Assembly (NCBI GenBank): GCA_004352715.1
Contig: SCFE01000062.1
Coordinates: forward strand, 1,034,525 to 1,098,524
Length of the DNA: 64,000 bases
Source of the DNA: Hofstenia miamia
Taxonomy: Eukaryota; Xenacoelomorpha; Acoela
Direction: 5' to 3'
In this document: in pieces, positions 47,484 through 60,196 of the stretch
Layout: each line of letters begins with the position of its first letter
How positions within the stretch are numbered: the first letter of the stretch is position 1
Made by a program: the position numbers and the translations under genes
The notes under the pieces: generated by a model
What the model was told of the DNA's origin: nothing
Databases searched by the model: none
The model's input: only the letters and a program-made list of their open reading frames with translations

Positions 47484-49453
47484 CGTTAATAGGGTCTTAA
47501 CAATTAATCGTGGGAAGAAAAAATACTATCTAATAGTTGTTTGGGGTCTTTCTTGACCCCAATCTGACGAGCATAATACAACAGCCGTTTAGGTGCATTT
47601 AACTTATTGGGTTTGCACATTTGAAATTGAAATCAATAATGGGTGACTTTGTGTCCATCCCCACATCTTAATTGGTATTTATATTTGCCACCTTCACCAA
47701 GGAGCCACTATTTTTTCCTATGTTTGTCTTAACTGCTTGACTGTTTTTCTATTTGCCAGAAAGATTTCTCAAAAAACTAATAAATAGATTTTTATGAAAA
47801 TAAACATCAAAATATATACTGGTGTAACTTAGATTCATTCAAATTTTCAGACTGATCCCGATTTCCGTCTGAGAGATAGAACTAACTTTATGCACTTGTG
47901 GTAACAAATATCTATTCATATGAAACTGATATCAATGCATTGAATGAATTTTTACAGGCGAGGAAAACCTATATCAAATTCATTGAATTAAGTTTTTTTG
48001 TGAATTACACAATATGTGACTTTGTGTGCATCCATATATTTTAATTTGTATTTAAAAAATATTACATACTTCTTGAATCTTGGTTAGTAGAAATAAAATA
48101 ACTACCAAGTTCTATTTATCACATCAGCTGCTGCATTTTGTAATTTGATTTCCACGAGCTTTGCATACAAAATTATTGCGTGTACTGCATCTTACCGAAA
48201 CCTTTTGCCCAATGCTCGAGGACATTCTGCACACGACCCCTTTTGCTTTGCATATCTGATTCACTTTTTTCTTTTGATTATACCTACCAGTATCACAGCA
48301 TCAAAATCCAATTCTTAATCCTGGCAACAAAGATCCTGATTTTATAAAAGGTAGCCACATCTTATAACACAGTTAAGTCTAAAATTTTGAAACAATGTAA
48401 TGCTATATTAATGTATAAACATGATCTTTTAAAATGTGAATATATGACATAATTCTACATATTTCAACAAATATAGTTGTGTAAGTGCAAGTATGAAACA
48501 TTCCTATTGACGTGTTTACTTCCCTAATATTGTCTTAGTGCTCCTGAAAAGTCTTCATTATTAAAATAATTATCCTGATGACGAAAAAATTTAAGAGTGC
48601 TTGTAGAGTGGGTAATGTTTTCGGGATTCAGTCATTACTCTCTCTAAGATACAGATTAAGAAATGTTAGTGCACACAAAGTCACATATTATGGAATTCAA
48701 TTTATAATTGTAAAATAATTTCGTTTATAATCACTTAAATTACTTTTGCATTGTCGTTAAAAATGATCCCAAACAATGTAAAACGAGAGCAATCAGAAAA
48801 CAGTAGTTTTGATTACATCACGTCTAGTACACAAGCGTCATTCAGATAAAATTCTTTTGAGGTAAATCAATTCATAGGATATAGATATTCCTCGCTTGTG
48901 AAAATCATTTTATGCATTGATATACGCCCCCCTATGAATGGATATTTGCAAATGCAAGTGGATAAAAATGGCTCTACCTCCTAGACGAAAATCGGGATCA
49001 ATCTGAAAATATAAATGAACCTAAGTTACATCAATTTATATCTCAATATTTATGTTTACAAAGATCCATTCATTACTATTTGAGAAATCCTGCTGACAAA
49101 CCGAAAAACAGACAGAAAGTCCGACAAGCAGAGGCGAAAATTGTCTCTTTGGCGAATGCAATAAATAAAAACACCAATTAAGATATAGAGATGGACACAA
49201 TCTCACCCATTATTGATTTCAATTTAAAATTTTCAAAAAAATTATCGCTAAGAATACCTAAATAGCTTTTTCATTATGCACATTTATAATACTTGAAGCA
49301 GTGAATCTCAGGAATTAGCTTAGACATAAATTCAGAGAGAGTCATAAAATTTCAACTATTTGTTACCAATACATTAAGAGAAATTGTGCATTAAAAATGG
49401 CTGGAGTCATAAAAGACCCCAAATAGCGACTAACCGTTAAGCTTTGAATAACG
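47484..49453. repeat. Large imperfect palindrome (foldback-like), arms about 0.55 and 0.79 kb
   Basis: The left arm (47484-48045) is matched in reverse complement by the right arm (48665-49453) around a loop of about 620 bp. Matching blocks by eye: gtttggggtcttt at 47539 with 49411-49424; gaaatcaataatgggtga at about 47628 with about 49215; the stretch about 47735-47890 (ctgtttttc to gatcccgatttccgtct) with 48960-49110; tatcaatgca to ggcgaggaa with about 48890-48930. Each arm also holds an internal direct repeat of gtgactttgtgt(c/g)catcc: 47643 and 48016 on the left, complements at 49193 and 48671 on the right. Identity is perhaps 70-80%, so the palindrome is old. There is no coding content. 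It could be a foldback element or two inverted copies of one repeat family. Confidence 0.75.
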
Positions 49454-50129
49454 AGAAGTTCAGAAATTGCAGAACTTTAAAATCACCAAAAAAATATCTT
49501 AAACTTTGTCTACCTGTGTTTTTTTGCTTTATTATTAAAACTGGCTAAGTTAATCAAAAATGTATATGATATCCAACACAAAAAAGCGCAGCGTTGAATT
49601 CGAAAGGACACAAGAATAAACAATATGATACATAAAAATTAAATGTACAATTGAATATTTAAAAGCAATGTGCTTGAGTTATACAAGTTGAAATATCAAA
49701 ATCAAATTGTTCTATTCAACATGCTATAATATTAGTAATCAGTACATACAAATCATTCATGTACTACAAGGTGTCGCAAAGCCCTCAAATATTTTGGCCT
49801 ACATTCCAACTTTAGACCGAATAGTCTACATTTGATCCGAATTTTACTTGCACGTTCTTCGTAAAATAAATTCGGAACTAATGTATTTTTTAAATAAAAA
49901 AGTATAAAATTAAAAGTAAAAGCAAGTCATTAAGTTCAGTTTTATTAATTTGATAAATAAATTTTGGGTTTCTTAATTTTTGGATTTATGACGGATAAAC
50001 TTATGCCTACCTCAAAGTTCGGGTTGGGTCAAGCTATTTGCCACGCTACAAAGGGATAAAAAGTCATAGAAGCTTTTGCTGAGGAAGACATCCATCCACA
50101 AACAATATAAAAAACCGCAATTTAATATT
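49454..50129. other. AT-rich DNA
   Basis: No gene seen. A block beginning aaggtgtcgcaaagccctca at 49770 looks like a transposon end, without an identified partner. Confidence 0.4.
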
Positions 50130-50723
50130 TCAAATGGTTTCTCTGAACAGTTTTAGAAGTGCTCTGAAATTGATTTGAATATTCTTTGCTAACTGCAGGG
50201 GCTGATTATGGACTGTATCTAGAAAAATCGGGGTAAATTCTCGACATTCATGGATAGCATGCCCAACGTTTTTTATGTAATCCCGGGATTCTTCCAGGTA
50301 TAAAATCCAGAAATTGAAATATTCACCGAAATACAAATCCAAATGTTGACCTGCAATCGCTATAGAATGTCAACGAATAGGAGCGGTTAAATTGCTTTGT
50401 TAAACTGGAAATTGAAAGGGGTGACCGTTAATAGGATATCGGCCTTACACATTTTTAGGGCTTTTCGACAGATTTCATTTTTTAAACTTCGAATTGGGAT
50501 CGAATCTGATTCCTACGCTGACGAAAAGGGACTGCACTTAGTTTAACAAGACTTGCAAATTAGTATTAGTCTTGATGTTATCATAGGGCATATTTCATAG
50601 ATATCTACGTTCCCTTTTGATGTGGAATCTTTTATATCGCAGCATAGCATTGATTAATCTAAGTGCATTGTCTTCTGTGACTATTATCGACTGGACAGAT
50701 GTGAAGGAGGAGCAAACGAGGCG
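50130..50723 (-). pseudogene. Decayed coding-like stretch, product not recognised
   Basis: Three consecutive open segments on the minus strand have protein-like composition in otherwise AT-rich DNA. They are 50595-50723 (includes VTEDNALRLINAMLRYKRFH), 50387-50512 (includes EICRKALKMCKADILLTVTP) and 50130-50369 (includes YLEESRDYIKNVGHAIHECR, then CREFTPIFLD, ending in TGA). The first and third share a frame; the second is offset. Stops or frame changes separate them. A possible acceptor (gattgcag) ends at 50351. None opens with a convincing ATG. I do not recognise the family. It may be a dead gene, a transposon protein relic, or exons with very short introns. Confidence 0.3.
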
Positions 50724-53700
50724 TCACGCTATGAAACAATCACAGTTAAAAGTGATCAAAGTCGCGTCGGCTTTTTGCAAACAACTGTCAGCTGAAGACA
50801 ACTACGAATCACACAGTTAGAGATTTACGAAACACAAACTATCACAGCACTTTATCGCAACACAAACATCCCGTGTTTTCTTAAAATAACAGCGAGGAAA
50901 TAAATATTTTTCCTCATATAATTAAATAAACCCCACAGTCCCCATGGTGAATCAGGCCAATATAAATATCTTCCACATAAAACAATCACAATCACGGATT
51001 TACTTATATCAATCGTTTATTAATTTAAATTTAGTTTTAAAAGAAAGTGGTGAAAATTCAGTTTACTGTCGGTCAGTGAGATTTTTCATGTATTACGAAA
51101 TATTTCATCGTGTAGGTATTTCATAGTTTCGTGTAAGTAATCCATATCAAAAAAGGAAACATTAATTTTGTAAATTTTAAGAGAAATCTAGCTATTTTTA
51201 GCAATTATAAATTTTCCCGGTTAAGTTGATAGGCCTGTTGCTGAATTGGAGACCAGATACTGAAAAGAAGCGTTCAACATATCCCGAGCTGAAAGTTATT
51301 GAATGAAATATCAATCAATGTATTTTATACTAGTATTGACTGTATTTTACATCTTCGAGAAGTAGGTAGTTACGGTTTTTTAGAGCAAATACTCGTGTAT
51401 TTGATCGTGTATCGTGTACTGTACACAAGACAATGTTAAATACGCTAATGTTCGCTGATTTCGATACTTCATACCTCGATCGATTTTTTTCCGGGAAAAA
51501 TGGCAATTTCGATCGATTTTTCTCATGATAAACTTTTCCAATGTAAACAAATAATTTGGAAAAACAATAAAAATATAACATCTTTATGCCAAAAAATATT
51601 TATTTTTATTCAATATTACCAATTCATACATCTTTGAGCATGGCAGTTGCCTAAAATTCTTCTTTTGGTAAATTTTTTTGAAGTGAATCGCGTGTGTGCA
51701 GCCTTGTTCAGTGTTTGATGCCAATTTAATAAAGATATTTAGTCTTAAAAACAATTTCATCTTAGAACTAAAGAATTAAAAAGAAATAATGAATTGTAGT
51801 AAAGATCGATTTCTTAAAACCGAAATTTCAATTTTCATTCGATTCTTTGAAGAACATTTTCCACAGAAGATTCAGAGCAAGAACAAATAAAATTCTGTTA
51901 TAATGCGATATGGGAATGCTGTTATGACCTGACACTATCTCCAAATACAAAGAAACTGTATTAACAGTTAACAACCGCATGGGCTGTTTTTTCTTCCCCA
52001 GAGGCATTAATTCTTTAACAGTTTTGAAAGATTTAAATGAAACTTGGTGATTTTTCATGAAAATCATAGAATATTTAAAAGTTTCACTAAAATTTGAACA
52101 GAACATCCTGAAATATTGTTGTATTCTAGACAAAGCCGGTGGTGATTTTTAGTCAAAATTCGTTAGTTGAATATCTTGACCCATTTACAGCCTTGCAATA
52201 TATCAGGCATTGGTAATAAAAAAATATTGTAAATGAAATTGAAATCTATTTACAGTCAAATGCAGAGAATAATTGTGAACACCTTTATATTGGATATGCT
52301 GAGCATGGCATAGCTTGACCTAAATTGTATCTACTGATGCTCCAAAATGAATATAGCATTGGAGCACTTTGACGAGGAATCAGTTTGCAAAATTTGCTAC
52401 TTTTGAACAATTACGCTATATGTTGAAATGGAAATAGATTTCCTGGGTTGTTACGAAATTGTATTGAGAATTACACAATGTAAACATGTATTTCAGACTG
52501 GAGGGATTAAGCGTATGTTACACGATGGGCGATTTTTCCGGGGTAAATGAACTATGTTAACTACTCCTTGGCATGGTACACAATGAACTCATGCCTCGGC
52601 ATATGCTCCGAGAGTAATTATCTTGCAATAATTTCGCGCGTAAACAGATGCTACAGAGTGCATTTACTTAAGTGTTTTGATCTAGCACAAATGCCCATCG
52701 TGTAAAATCCGCTTTAGTGTGAGTAAGGTAGCATGAAAGTACTGTTCTTGGGTGTGGCCTGGACCACTACCCCTTGCAACTACTAAACACGGCAAAAATT
52801 GTGTTAATTTTAAGTTTAGCAGACTAATTTGCAGAAAATTGCACTGCACGTTTCTAAGAATACATTGGAAATAAGATTGCATGCAATTCTTAGTACCATC
52901 TAAGAACGACTGCATGTTGTCATCATTATCAGATATCATAGCAAATGAAAACAAGTAACACGCTAATTTTACAATGAGTACTAAGCCCTATCTTTCTGGT
53001 ACTTCTAAGCTTTATGCTTAGATAACAGAAGAATTGATTGTAGGATTAATATTTAGTCGTTTTCTTTTCCTATTTATTACTTGAATAATACCTTGAATTT
53101 CCGAAAATTACTGCTGCCTTCATACAAGCAGATTAGAGGTTGGAGTTGTTGGTAAGTGGAAAATGAGAAGAGCTAATAATAATGTTCATTCTTGGTTATT
53201 ATCTACATCAATTTTTGGATAATATTTTTAGAAATTTGTTTAAAATGCAATGCATCGCTAATGATAACAAAGCCTTGCTGGGCATTGCCAGCCTTTAAAA
53301 CGACTAGCAAAACGGTATATCAGACGATTCTTTATCTGACCAAGTGAAAGAACTGCTTTATGTGATACAAAATACGCAAACTGTCTTCACATAGTAAACA
53401 ATAAGATTTAAAGAAAAAAACATTCGACCCGACCCTGGTGTACACAGCATTAAATTCTGCAAAAAATAACACTGAAATGATTCCAGAGCCCTTTTTGACA
53501 GAAAGCCAGAATAGTTCTTTTTATCCAAAAACGTTTACTCTGTGTATTTGGAATATGGGTCAAATTTCTCAAGTATGAGTTTCACAGTTTTTTAAAACAT
53601 TGATTTTGGACCCTTACTTTTAAATTAGCTTCTATTTTCTTGAAATCTCAATAATTTTAAGCGAACTAATTGTATATAAACACACGGACATGCGTACAAA

Positions 53701-53853
53701 GGTTTCGATGAAAGGCCAATCTATCCTTCTCTAAATCCAACGCAAATTGAGACTATTGTAGTTTTTTTTAACAAAATGAAAGTACCATAAGAATTGTACA
53801 TCTATCTATGTTTTACTTCAAGCCATCAATATCTGCATTGTAAGAACTAGGTA
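50724..53853. other. AT-rich DNA, nothing recognised
   Basis: No exon-like block with good splice sites, no transposase motif and no microsatellite longer than about 15 bp. Open stretches here are short and of biased composition. Confidence 0.4.
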
Positions 53854-55243
53854 TAGTGGCGTAACTGGCTAAAGACGCCAGGGGTGCTGAAGCTATATTA
53901 CAAGGCACTAGGTGATCACTTCTATCGCGAAAAATAATAGACCAATCTACTCGGTAGGTGTTTTTATTGCATTTTCGAATAAAAAGAGTTTGGGATAAAA
54001 AATAAGAAATTTTCAATTTTTCATTTTTTATTTGAAACTTTTGAAAAATATCTAAATATTAATAAGAAAATATCAATTAAGTTAAATCTTCGTTCCTGGA
54101 ACATTAATGTTTACAGTGATCAAATTCAATCTTAACATTTAAATATTCGATTCATTCATTAAGCAAAATAATTCGAAAGTAGACTTAGAAGAAAAAGTAA
54201 AAAATCTGATCAATTACCAATGAGAAATAAAATAACTTCCATTGTTTGAAACAATTTTTCTCATTTTTATATTTTTCAAATCCATTCAAAAAAAATCTAA
54301 GATTTTTTCTTCTTTTTGTAATATTATATTGCTTTAGATTTTGTAAGAGGGCTTGTATCAATATTTTTAAATATGATTTAACTCGCTTTAAATTATGGAA
54401 AAAGTTTCAAATTCAGCGCAATACTGGTAGCAAGTGTAAGACAAATTCTGTAGATTGTAGCCACATTGGGGAATGAATTGTGCATGTCATTAAAATTCAT
54501 AAACTAGCAATCATTTTCTTAAACAGAGCCCAAATAAGGGCTACAATAATCTTTAACTAATTGACACACAACATATCTTGTATTATGTAGCAAGTCACAA
54601 TGAGAACAAACAGAATTGTGTTCTGAAGAGCTAAGATTGATGAACTTAGGGTATTATTCAAATAAGGCAAATATTTTGTCACACTTTGTCGTATAAATTG
54701 TGGGTGTCTTAGCTATTATATATATATATATNNNNNNNNNNNNNNNNNNNNNNNNNNNNNNNNNNNNNNNNNNNNNNNNNNNNNNNNNNNNNNNNNNNNN
54801 NNNNNNNNNNNNNNNNNNNNNNNNNNNNNNNNNNNNNNNNNNNNNNNNNNNNNNNNNNNNNTATATATATATATATATATATATATAACTTACATGACTC
54901 TCACATAGACAACCCAACTTATATATTTTTACTGTATTTGCTTGAATTGTAATTCTACACTTTTTAAACAATTTGTGAAGCGGATTCCAAAAATTAAAAA
55001 GCCAATTCTTCCTAAAAGACTAAAAAATTTTTGATTTAAATTTCAAACCACTTGATATAATAAAAAGAATATATACAGTATAATGTTGCATTATTTATGA
55101 TAATATAGGGCAATCAGTGCTTGATCATAAAATATATCGTACAAAATTATAATAGAATTCTATTAAGGAAAGGGCCAATCAAGATAAAAAACTCACCTTG
55201 GGTGGTGCTCAAACCCCTTATGCCCCCGTTAGTTACGCCACTG
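53854..55243. mobile_element. hAT-like non-autonomous element with (TA)n core
   Basis: The left end TAGTGGCGTAACT and the complement of the right end CAGTGGCGTAACT match at 12 of 13 positions. They are flanked by aCTAGGTA (53846-53853) and tCTAGGTA (55244-55251), an 8-bp target duplication with one mismatch. Subterminal DNA is G-rich (caggggtgctg; gggggcataaggggtttg), common in hAT elements. A TA microsatellite at 54717-54887 with a 130-N gap (54732-54861) occupies the middle. No transposase remnant was recognised. Confidence 0.75.
54717..54887. repeat. (TA)n microsatellite with 130-N gap
   Basis: TA runs on both sides of N at 54732-54861, inside the hAT-like element. Confidence 0.9.
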
Positions 55244-58200
55244 TCTAGGTAGCAAATACAAGTTATATTATTTGAATACTAGCAACGGGAACAAGTTGAA
55301 TATCTATGCAAAATTGCAATTTCCATTAAAAAAGTTTTCATGTACGGCAAGCGCAGGAATAATTTTTATCACAACATATTGTTAAATTGTGATATTTCCA
55401 AAGTTTTCAATTTTATATTTCGAGAATTCTCAAGTTTGGTAATGTTATCATATAATCTATATCATTTTAACCTTATCATGACTATAGTTATAAGAGCAAG
55501 GAGTGCCGATGCAAGTGATGAGTGTACCTTTTCCGTACACGACGAAGTATGAGACAAACTAGGAAATACGTACTTGTATTATTTATATTTTAGGTAGAAA
55601 TTCTTTTGGAGTCATTGATGGAGTCCTCCTTATTCAACCCCTAAATCATAACCCGTATTTTGATTTACCATTTTTAAAAAATGATTGTGAAACAGTTTAT
55701 GCCAGTGTGTAGTAGCAAGTAAGTTTCAAGATTGAAATACGTAGTCCACAAAATTTAACGAGTAGCCAATATTTTTTAATTTCGTAACAATCATACTGAG
55801 GCTCACATTGTAAATGCTAAACCACGTTATTTTGCATTATTTTTTCGTGTTATTATCCAGCCATACTTACTTCAAGGATTGATTAATCACATCTCTTTCG
55901 ATGCAATAATTTGTGATACAAAAATGCTACTTAATTTATATATATCTTGATATTTGAAAGGATATTAAAGAAGAAATAATTATCTATATTTCAATATTAA
56001 AACATTATTTTGATTCAATGGCGTTTATATTAATTACTAATTGCTTGCATAGGTTTTCAACCTACATTGACAAGTTGATTGGTGCGTGACATGCAACTGT
56101 TTAGTCCTACTACAACTAATTCATAGCAAAGCATTTTTATTGTTTAAGTAGGTGACATGTTGCCGAATCTCCATTGAGATTTATCTAAGCTGACATGAAC
56201 ACTAGCTTGCACTCCATAAAACAGATTTTAATCTGCTCATCAAACTTTTTGCCATTTTAAAAAATTGATATCTGCAAGTTAGTTTCATAAATGATCAGAT
56301 GCCTATCAGAACACATTGGTTTTCTTACTAGTATATTATGCCATTTTATTAAATTCATTTAGTTTTAGTTCTTAAATTGTTCTTAGGCATATATAAAGTT
56401 TTTGAAATAAGCAGTTCCCTCCATGTACCCAAATAAATAAATCGGGTCACGCCTGGTGTACACCTTGGATCGAACATGACCCCATATTTTACAAATATAT
56501 AATTAAAATAAATGTTGATAAAATATAAGAAATGCTGATTGCATCAATTACTTCCTAATGAGTTATCAACATTTATTGAAATTTCCTTAATAACATTTGT
56601 TTTTATATTCTAAGTAGATTCATTAAATCTAAGAGGTCATTAATATGATCAAACTACGATTTGTTTTGTTCTACATAAATGAAACATTGGAGATTAAAAA
56701 AAATAAATTATGAAGTACCAAAGTTTCCTAATATTATAAACAACAAGAACAAATTTATATGAGCGATGTAATTGAGTCTCACGAGTCAATTGATTCACTT
56801 TTCTAACAAGTTGAACAGTGTCAACGGTGTCTAAATTGATTAAGCTATAAAACAAAAAATTAGTAAATCCTAATTTTTGCACCGATGGAACTGTTTATCT
56901 CTTAAATCTATTATCGATGTACCTAAATTATATATGCATAACCATGTCAACTGAGGCACCGGGTCGCTGGGCCACGATTTATAATCCGGTTTCATTTTTG
57001 TTTACTGTATCATTACTGCTGACAAATAATTCTAACTTTATGTATGAAAAATTTTTTTTTGCAATACCACTTAAAATGAACTTAAAAATTTTTAATGAGT
57101 AGTATTGCAAGTACAACTCATTTTTGAATATAAAATTTCCTCTTACAAAGGATCTGAAACAATCAGGTTCTTCGCTTAAGCTATATTGGAAAATCAGGCA
57201 CACCGAACTCAGAAACTGCACTTAAATCATTAAACAAAATGAAGCACCGACCAAATATAGTCATTTTACCTAAACACGCCCGCACTATTTTATGTGAACT
57301 GATATTTTTAGCATTGTTGACATTTTCATAATAATTACTTACAGCGCTATTAACATTTATCTCCGCCCCGTTTTATTACAAACTAATGAGGTTAGGCTTC
57401 AGAAATGTAATAAAAAACCTCCTTGGTCATAAATTAATTTAACCAATTTCCTTCCAACTTAGATGATTAAGCAGAATGATTAACCTTGTGGAGTAATTAT
57501 CTAAATGTTAGTAAATATTCATCATTACATTTTGAACTTAGGAAAACGAAGTCACATTAAAGTCAAGGTTTCATTTGTAATCTACCATGAACCACTTCTT
57601 GAAGTATTCACTTCATATAAAGCAGAATTCAAACAAAAAAAAATAAAAAAACTTAAATCTTGAAGAAACAGAACGAAATTGATCAGAATATTGTTTTTTC
57701 CTTTCAATAATTGCGATATTGCGTGCGTTGATTATTAGATAAGACAGCCCTTAACTTCCAAGATTAAAACCTTGAGGTTAGAGGATGATTAACAGGTGAG
57801 ATACAGGATTTCCTAATGGGGAAGGAGAACACACCTCAGCTGTGATCAAGTTCAGTGTAGTGATAATTAGGTAGCCGAGCCCTCCATAAACAGTCAATTA
57901 CTGCCAAATTGAATCCCTAAAATGCTTATTACCATCTTCATTATTAATTTTTGAATTTTTTTAATAAAGCATATTTCCTAACCCAAACAATATAGGAAAC
58001 TACATACGACATTGAAATGAATTATTTCAAAGAAAAAACATTTACGAATTATAATGTGAGCGGCGATATTGTTTTTTATCGAGAATTCATCCTGGAAACA
58101 GCATACATTTCTTATTCTAATGTTCTATCCAAAAATTTGCAACAAGTCTATTTCCATCAAAAAATTCTAAAGAGATTAAAAATGTATATCTACTATGCAA

Positions 58201-59008
58201 AAAAAACAGTTCATATTTATAAATTAAAAAACATATCAATAAAAATAAACTAAACGCTGCTGAGATGGACTTCTTTAAAGAATAGCATGTACATAAAAAC
58301 TAGATTTGACAACCTGTGCCTAGCATTTGCAACCATTCTAAGGTTACAAATAGATGGTGTCTTATTAATTAAAAGATGCTGATTTTATTAATTTGATGAC
58401 GACATAGTTAAAATGAAAATACTAATCCGAGCTATAGATTAAGGTACAATTTAGTCCCAAGGAATTAGGTGGAATCACTTTCACCGGAGTGACACCGTAC
58501 CTTATTCAGCAATGGGACATGAGATGGATCATACTTAAGGAAACTGGAGCCACGCATAACATACTTCTACAATCATTTATCAATATTTCAAATTGTTTGA
58601 AATAATATAGGTAATTTTGAATAAATTGTTGTAGACACTGTGACCGTGATAAATAAAAATTACATAGTAGGGACATACTAATAGAATTTTTAATGAAGTT
58701 GCGAGCCAATTTCATGAGATCACATGGTACTAGTAAGAGTAAATTTCATAGTTCAAAATACAAACTTATCACAAACTATTGAAATTCAATTCGATTCGAA
58801 TGCGAAATTTTTACCGAGTCAAAAGCAAAGAAATCCGAAAAATAAAACTGAACAAAATTGTTCAACGGCAATACTGTAAATTTAAATTAATAACCAAGGG
58901 CTAAACTAGACAATAACAAAATTCCAAATAAAAAAAGATAAAATTAGAGCTTTTCAACGATTTTTTTCAACATAATTCATTTTAAAAACCCGTATATATT
59001 ATATGCAT

Positions 59009-59015
<7 letters not shown>

Positions 59016-59052
<37 letters not shown>
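59016..59052. repeat. (TA)n microsatellite
   Basis: A 37-bp TA tract preceded by degenerate TA-rich sequence. Confidence 0.9.
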
Positions 59053-59054
<2 letters not shown>

Positions 59055-59760
59055 AAGTTTTAAGCCTCTCAAAAGTAGTTCATAACGCGTCCTATTTTAA
59101 AATTCTTATCAACCGTTCAATTCAGCCAGATGTCACCGCCAATAATTGACAGGAATTAGACAATATATACTTCATTCTTTGCAATAAATTGACTCAAAGT
59201 TTGCAGACTAGTGTTATTTCTAGAAAGGAATATTTTTGATGTGCAGCTGTCAATTTCTCCATGCAACTAACTAAATAAACTAAAACACTTAGACCGTCAC
59301 AACGGCATTCATATCTAATGTTAGAAAAATAAAGATAACATTGAAAAGTATAAACAATAACCGCAACTCCAGTCAATTATTCTCAAACTTTATAGCAGCT
59401 GCAGGCTGAATGTTGCGTAACAAAATGCCACAATCTTTCTCCAGTCAAGCGTTAATATTTGAATATAAGATCCCCAACATTAACACATACATGTATCTAA
59501 TATAGTATATATTAGAAAACTGGAAAACTAAACATTAACAAAAATTGGTTTCGGCCATTTTTACATTAGAAGATTCAATTTTAATTATAACTCAAAATTC
59601 ACTGTTCACTACACTTCTATAGGCGATCATTTTAGACCATACTTAAAAAATCATATGTTCTCACAAATGAAATACACATGGGCTCGCTTTAGCTCGTATA
59701 CATTTTCGAGTGTGTGTTTACGGCCGTGTCGACATTAAACTTGTGTCTATTTCAAGGGGA

Positions 59761-59912
59761 AACCGTTGTTCCCACATTCCTTCAGGCCTATTAGCAAATT
59801 TGGAAATAGTAAGATATGGATACATTCATTAGTGAACGTGTTCAAATGTGATGAACATTCCAACACTTTTAGGAAAGTTTCAAATTCTCTAAAATCCGTG
59901 GGAACAACGTTT
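59761..59912. repeat. Separated 14-bp inverted repeat
   Basis: aaccgttgttccca(c) at 59761-59775 is the near-perfect complement of gtgggaacaacgtt at 59899-59912, with about 125 bp between them that is slightly GC-richer than the surroundings. No target duplication was recognised. Confidence 0.55.
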
Positions 59913-60190
59913 GCTTTTAATGTAGATAGAACAGTCGAACCAATTGAGACACATCGTGCGTAAAGTCAAACGTTGGAGAACCGAATGGGATTTTAAAACA
60001 ACGTCGAAAACTTTTATATATACCGTTGTGCTAAAATACCTTTGATATCTTTATTAGTTTACTAGTTTTATAATTTAAATTCTTTAAGAAGCCATCAAAA
60101 ATTTATTAAAATTCTAAATCTATTTTCTTAAAAGTGGCAAACTTATGCTAATCATAAATAAATGAAAATTAAATATTACAATCCCTAATC

Positions 60191-60196
60191 TTTATT
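60191..60196 (-). promoter_or_regulatory. Poly(A) signal overlapping the receptor stop codon
   Basis: On the minus strand the end reads ATAAAATAAAG, so a canonical AATAAA overlaps the TAA stop. If used, the 3' UTR would be only some 10-30 nt. In such AT-rich DNA the hexamer also occurs by chance. Confidence 0.3.

Larger units (their letters stand above)
55244..60191. other. AT-rich DNA downstream of the receptor gene
   Basis: No second gene found. It holds a TA microsatellite at 59016-59052 and a separated inverted repeat at 59761-59912. Open stretches such as 58017-58253 are AT-biased and look like chance. Confidence 0.45.
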
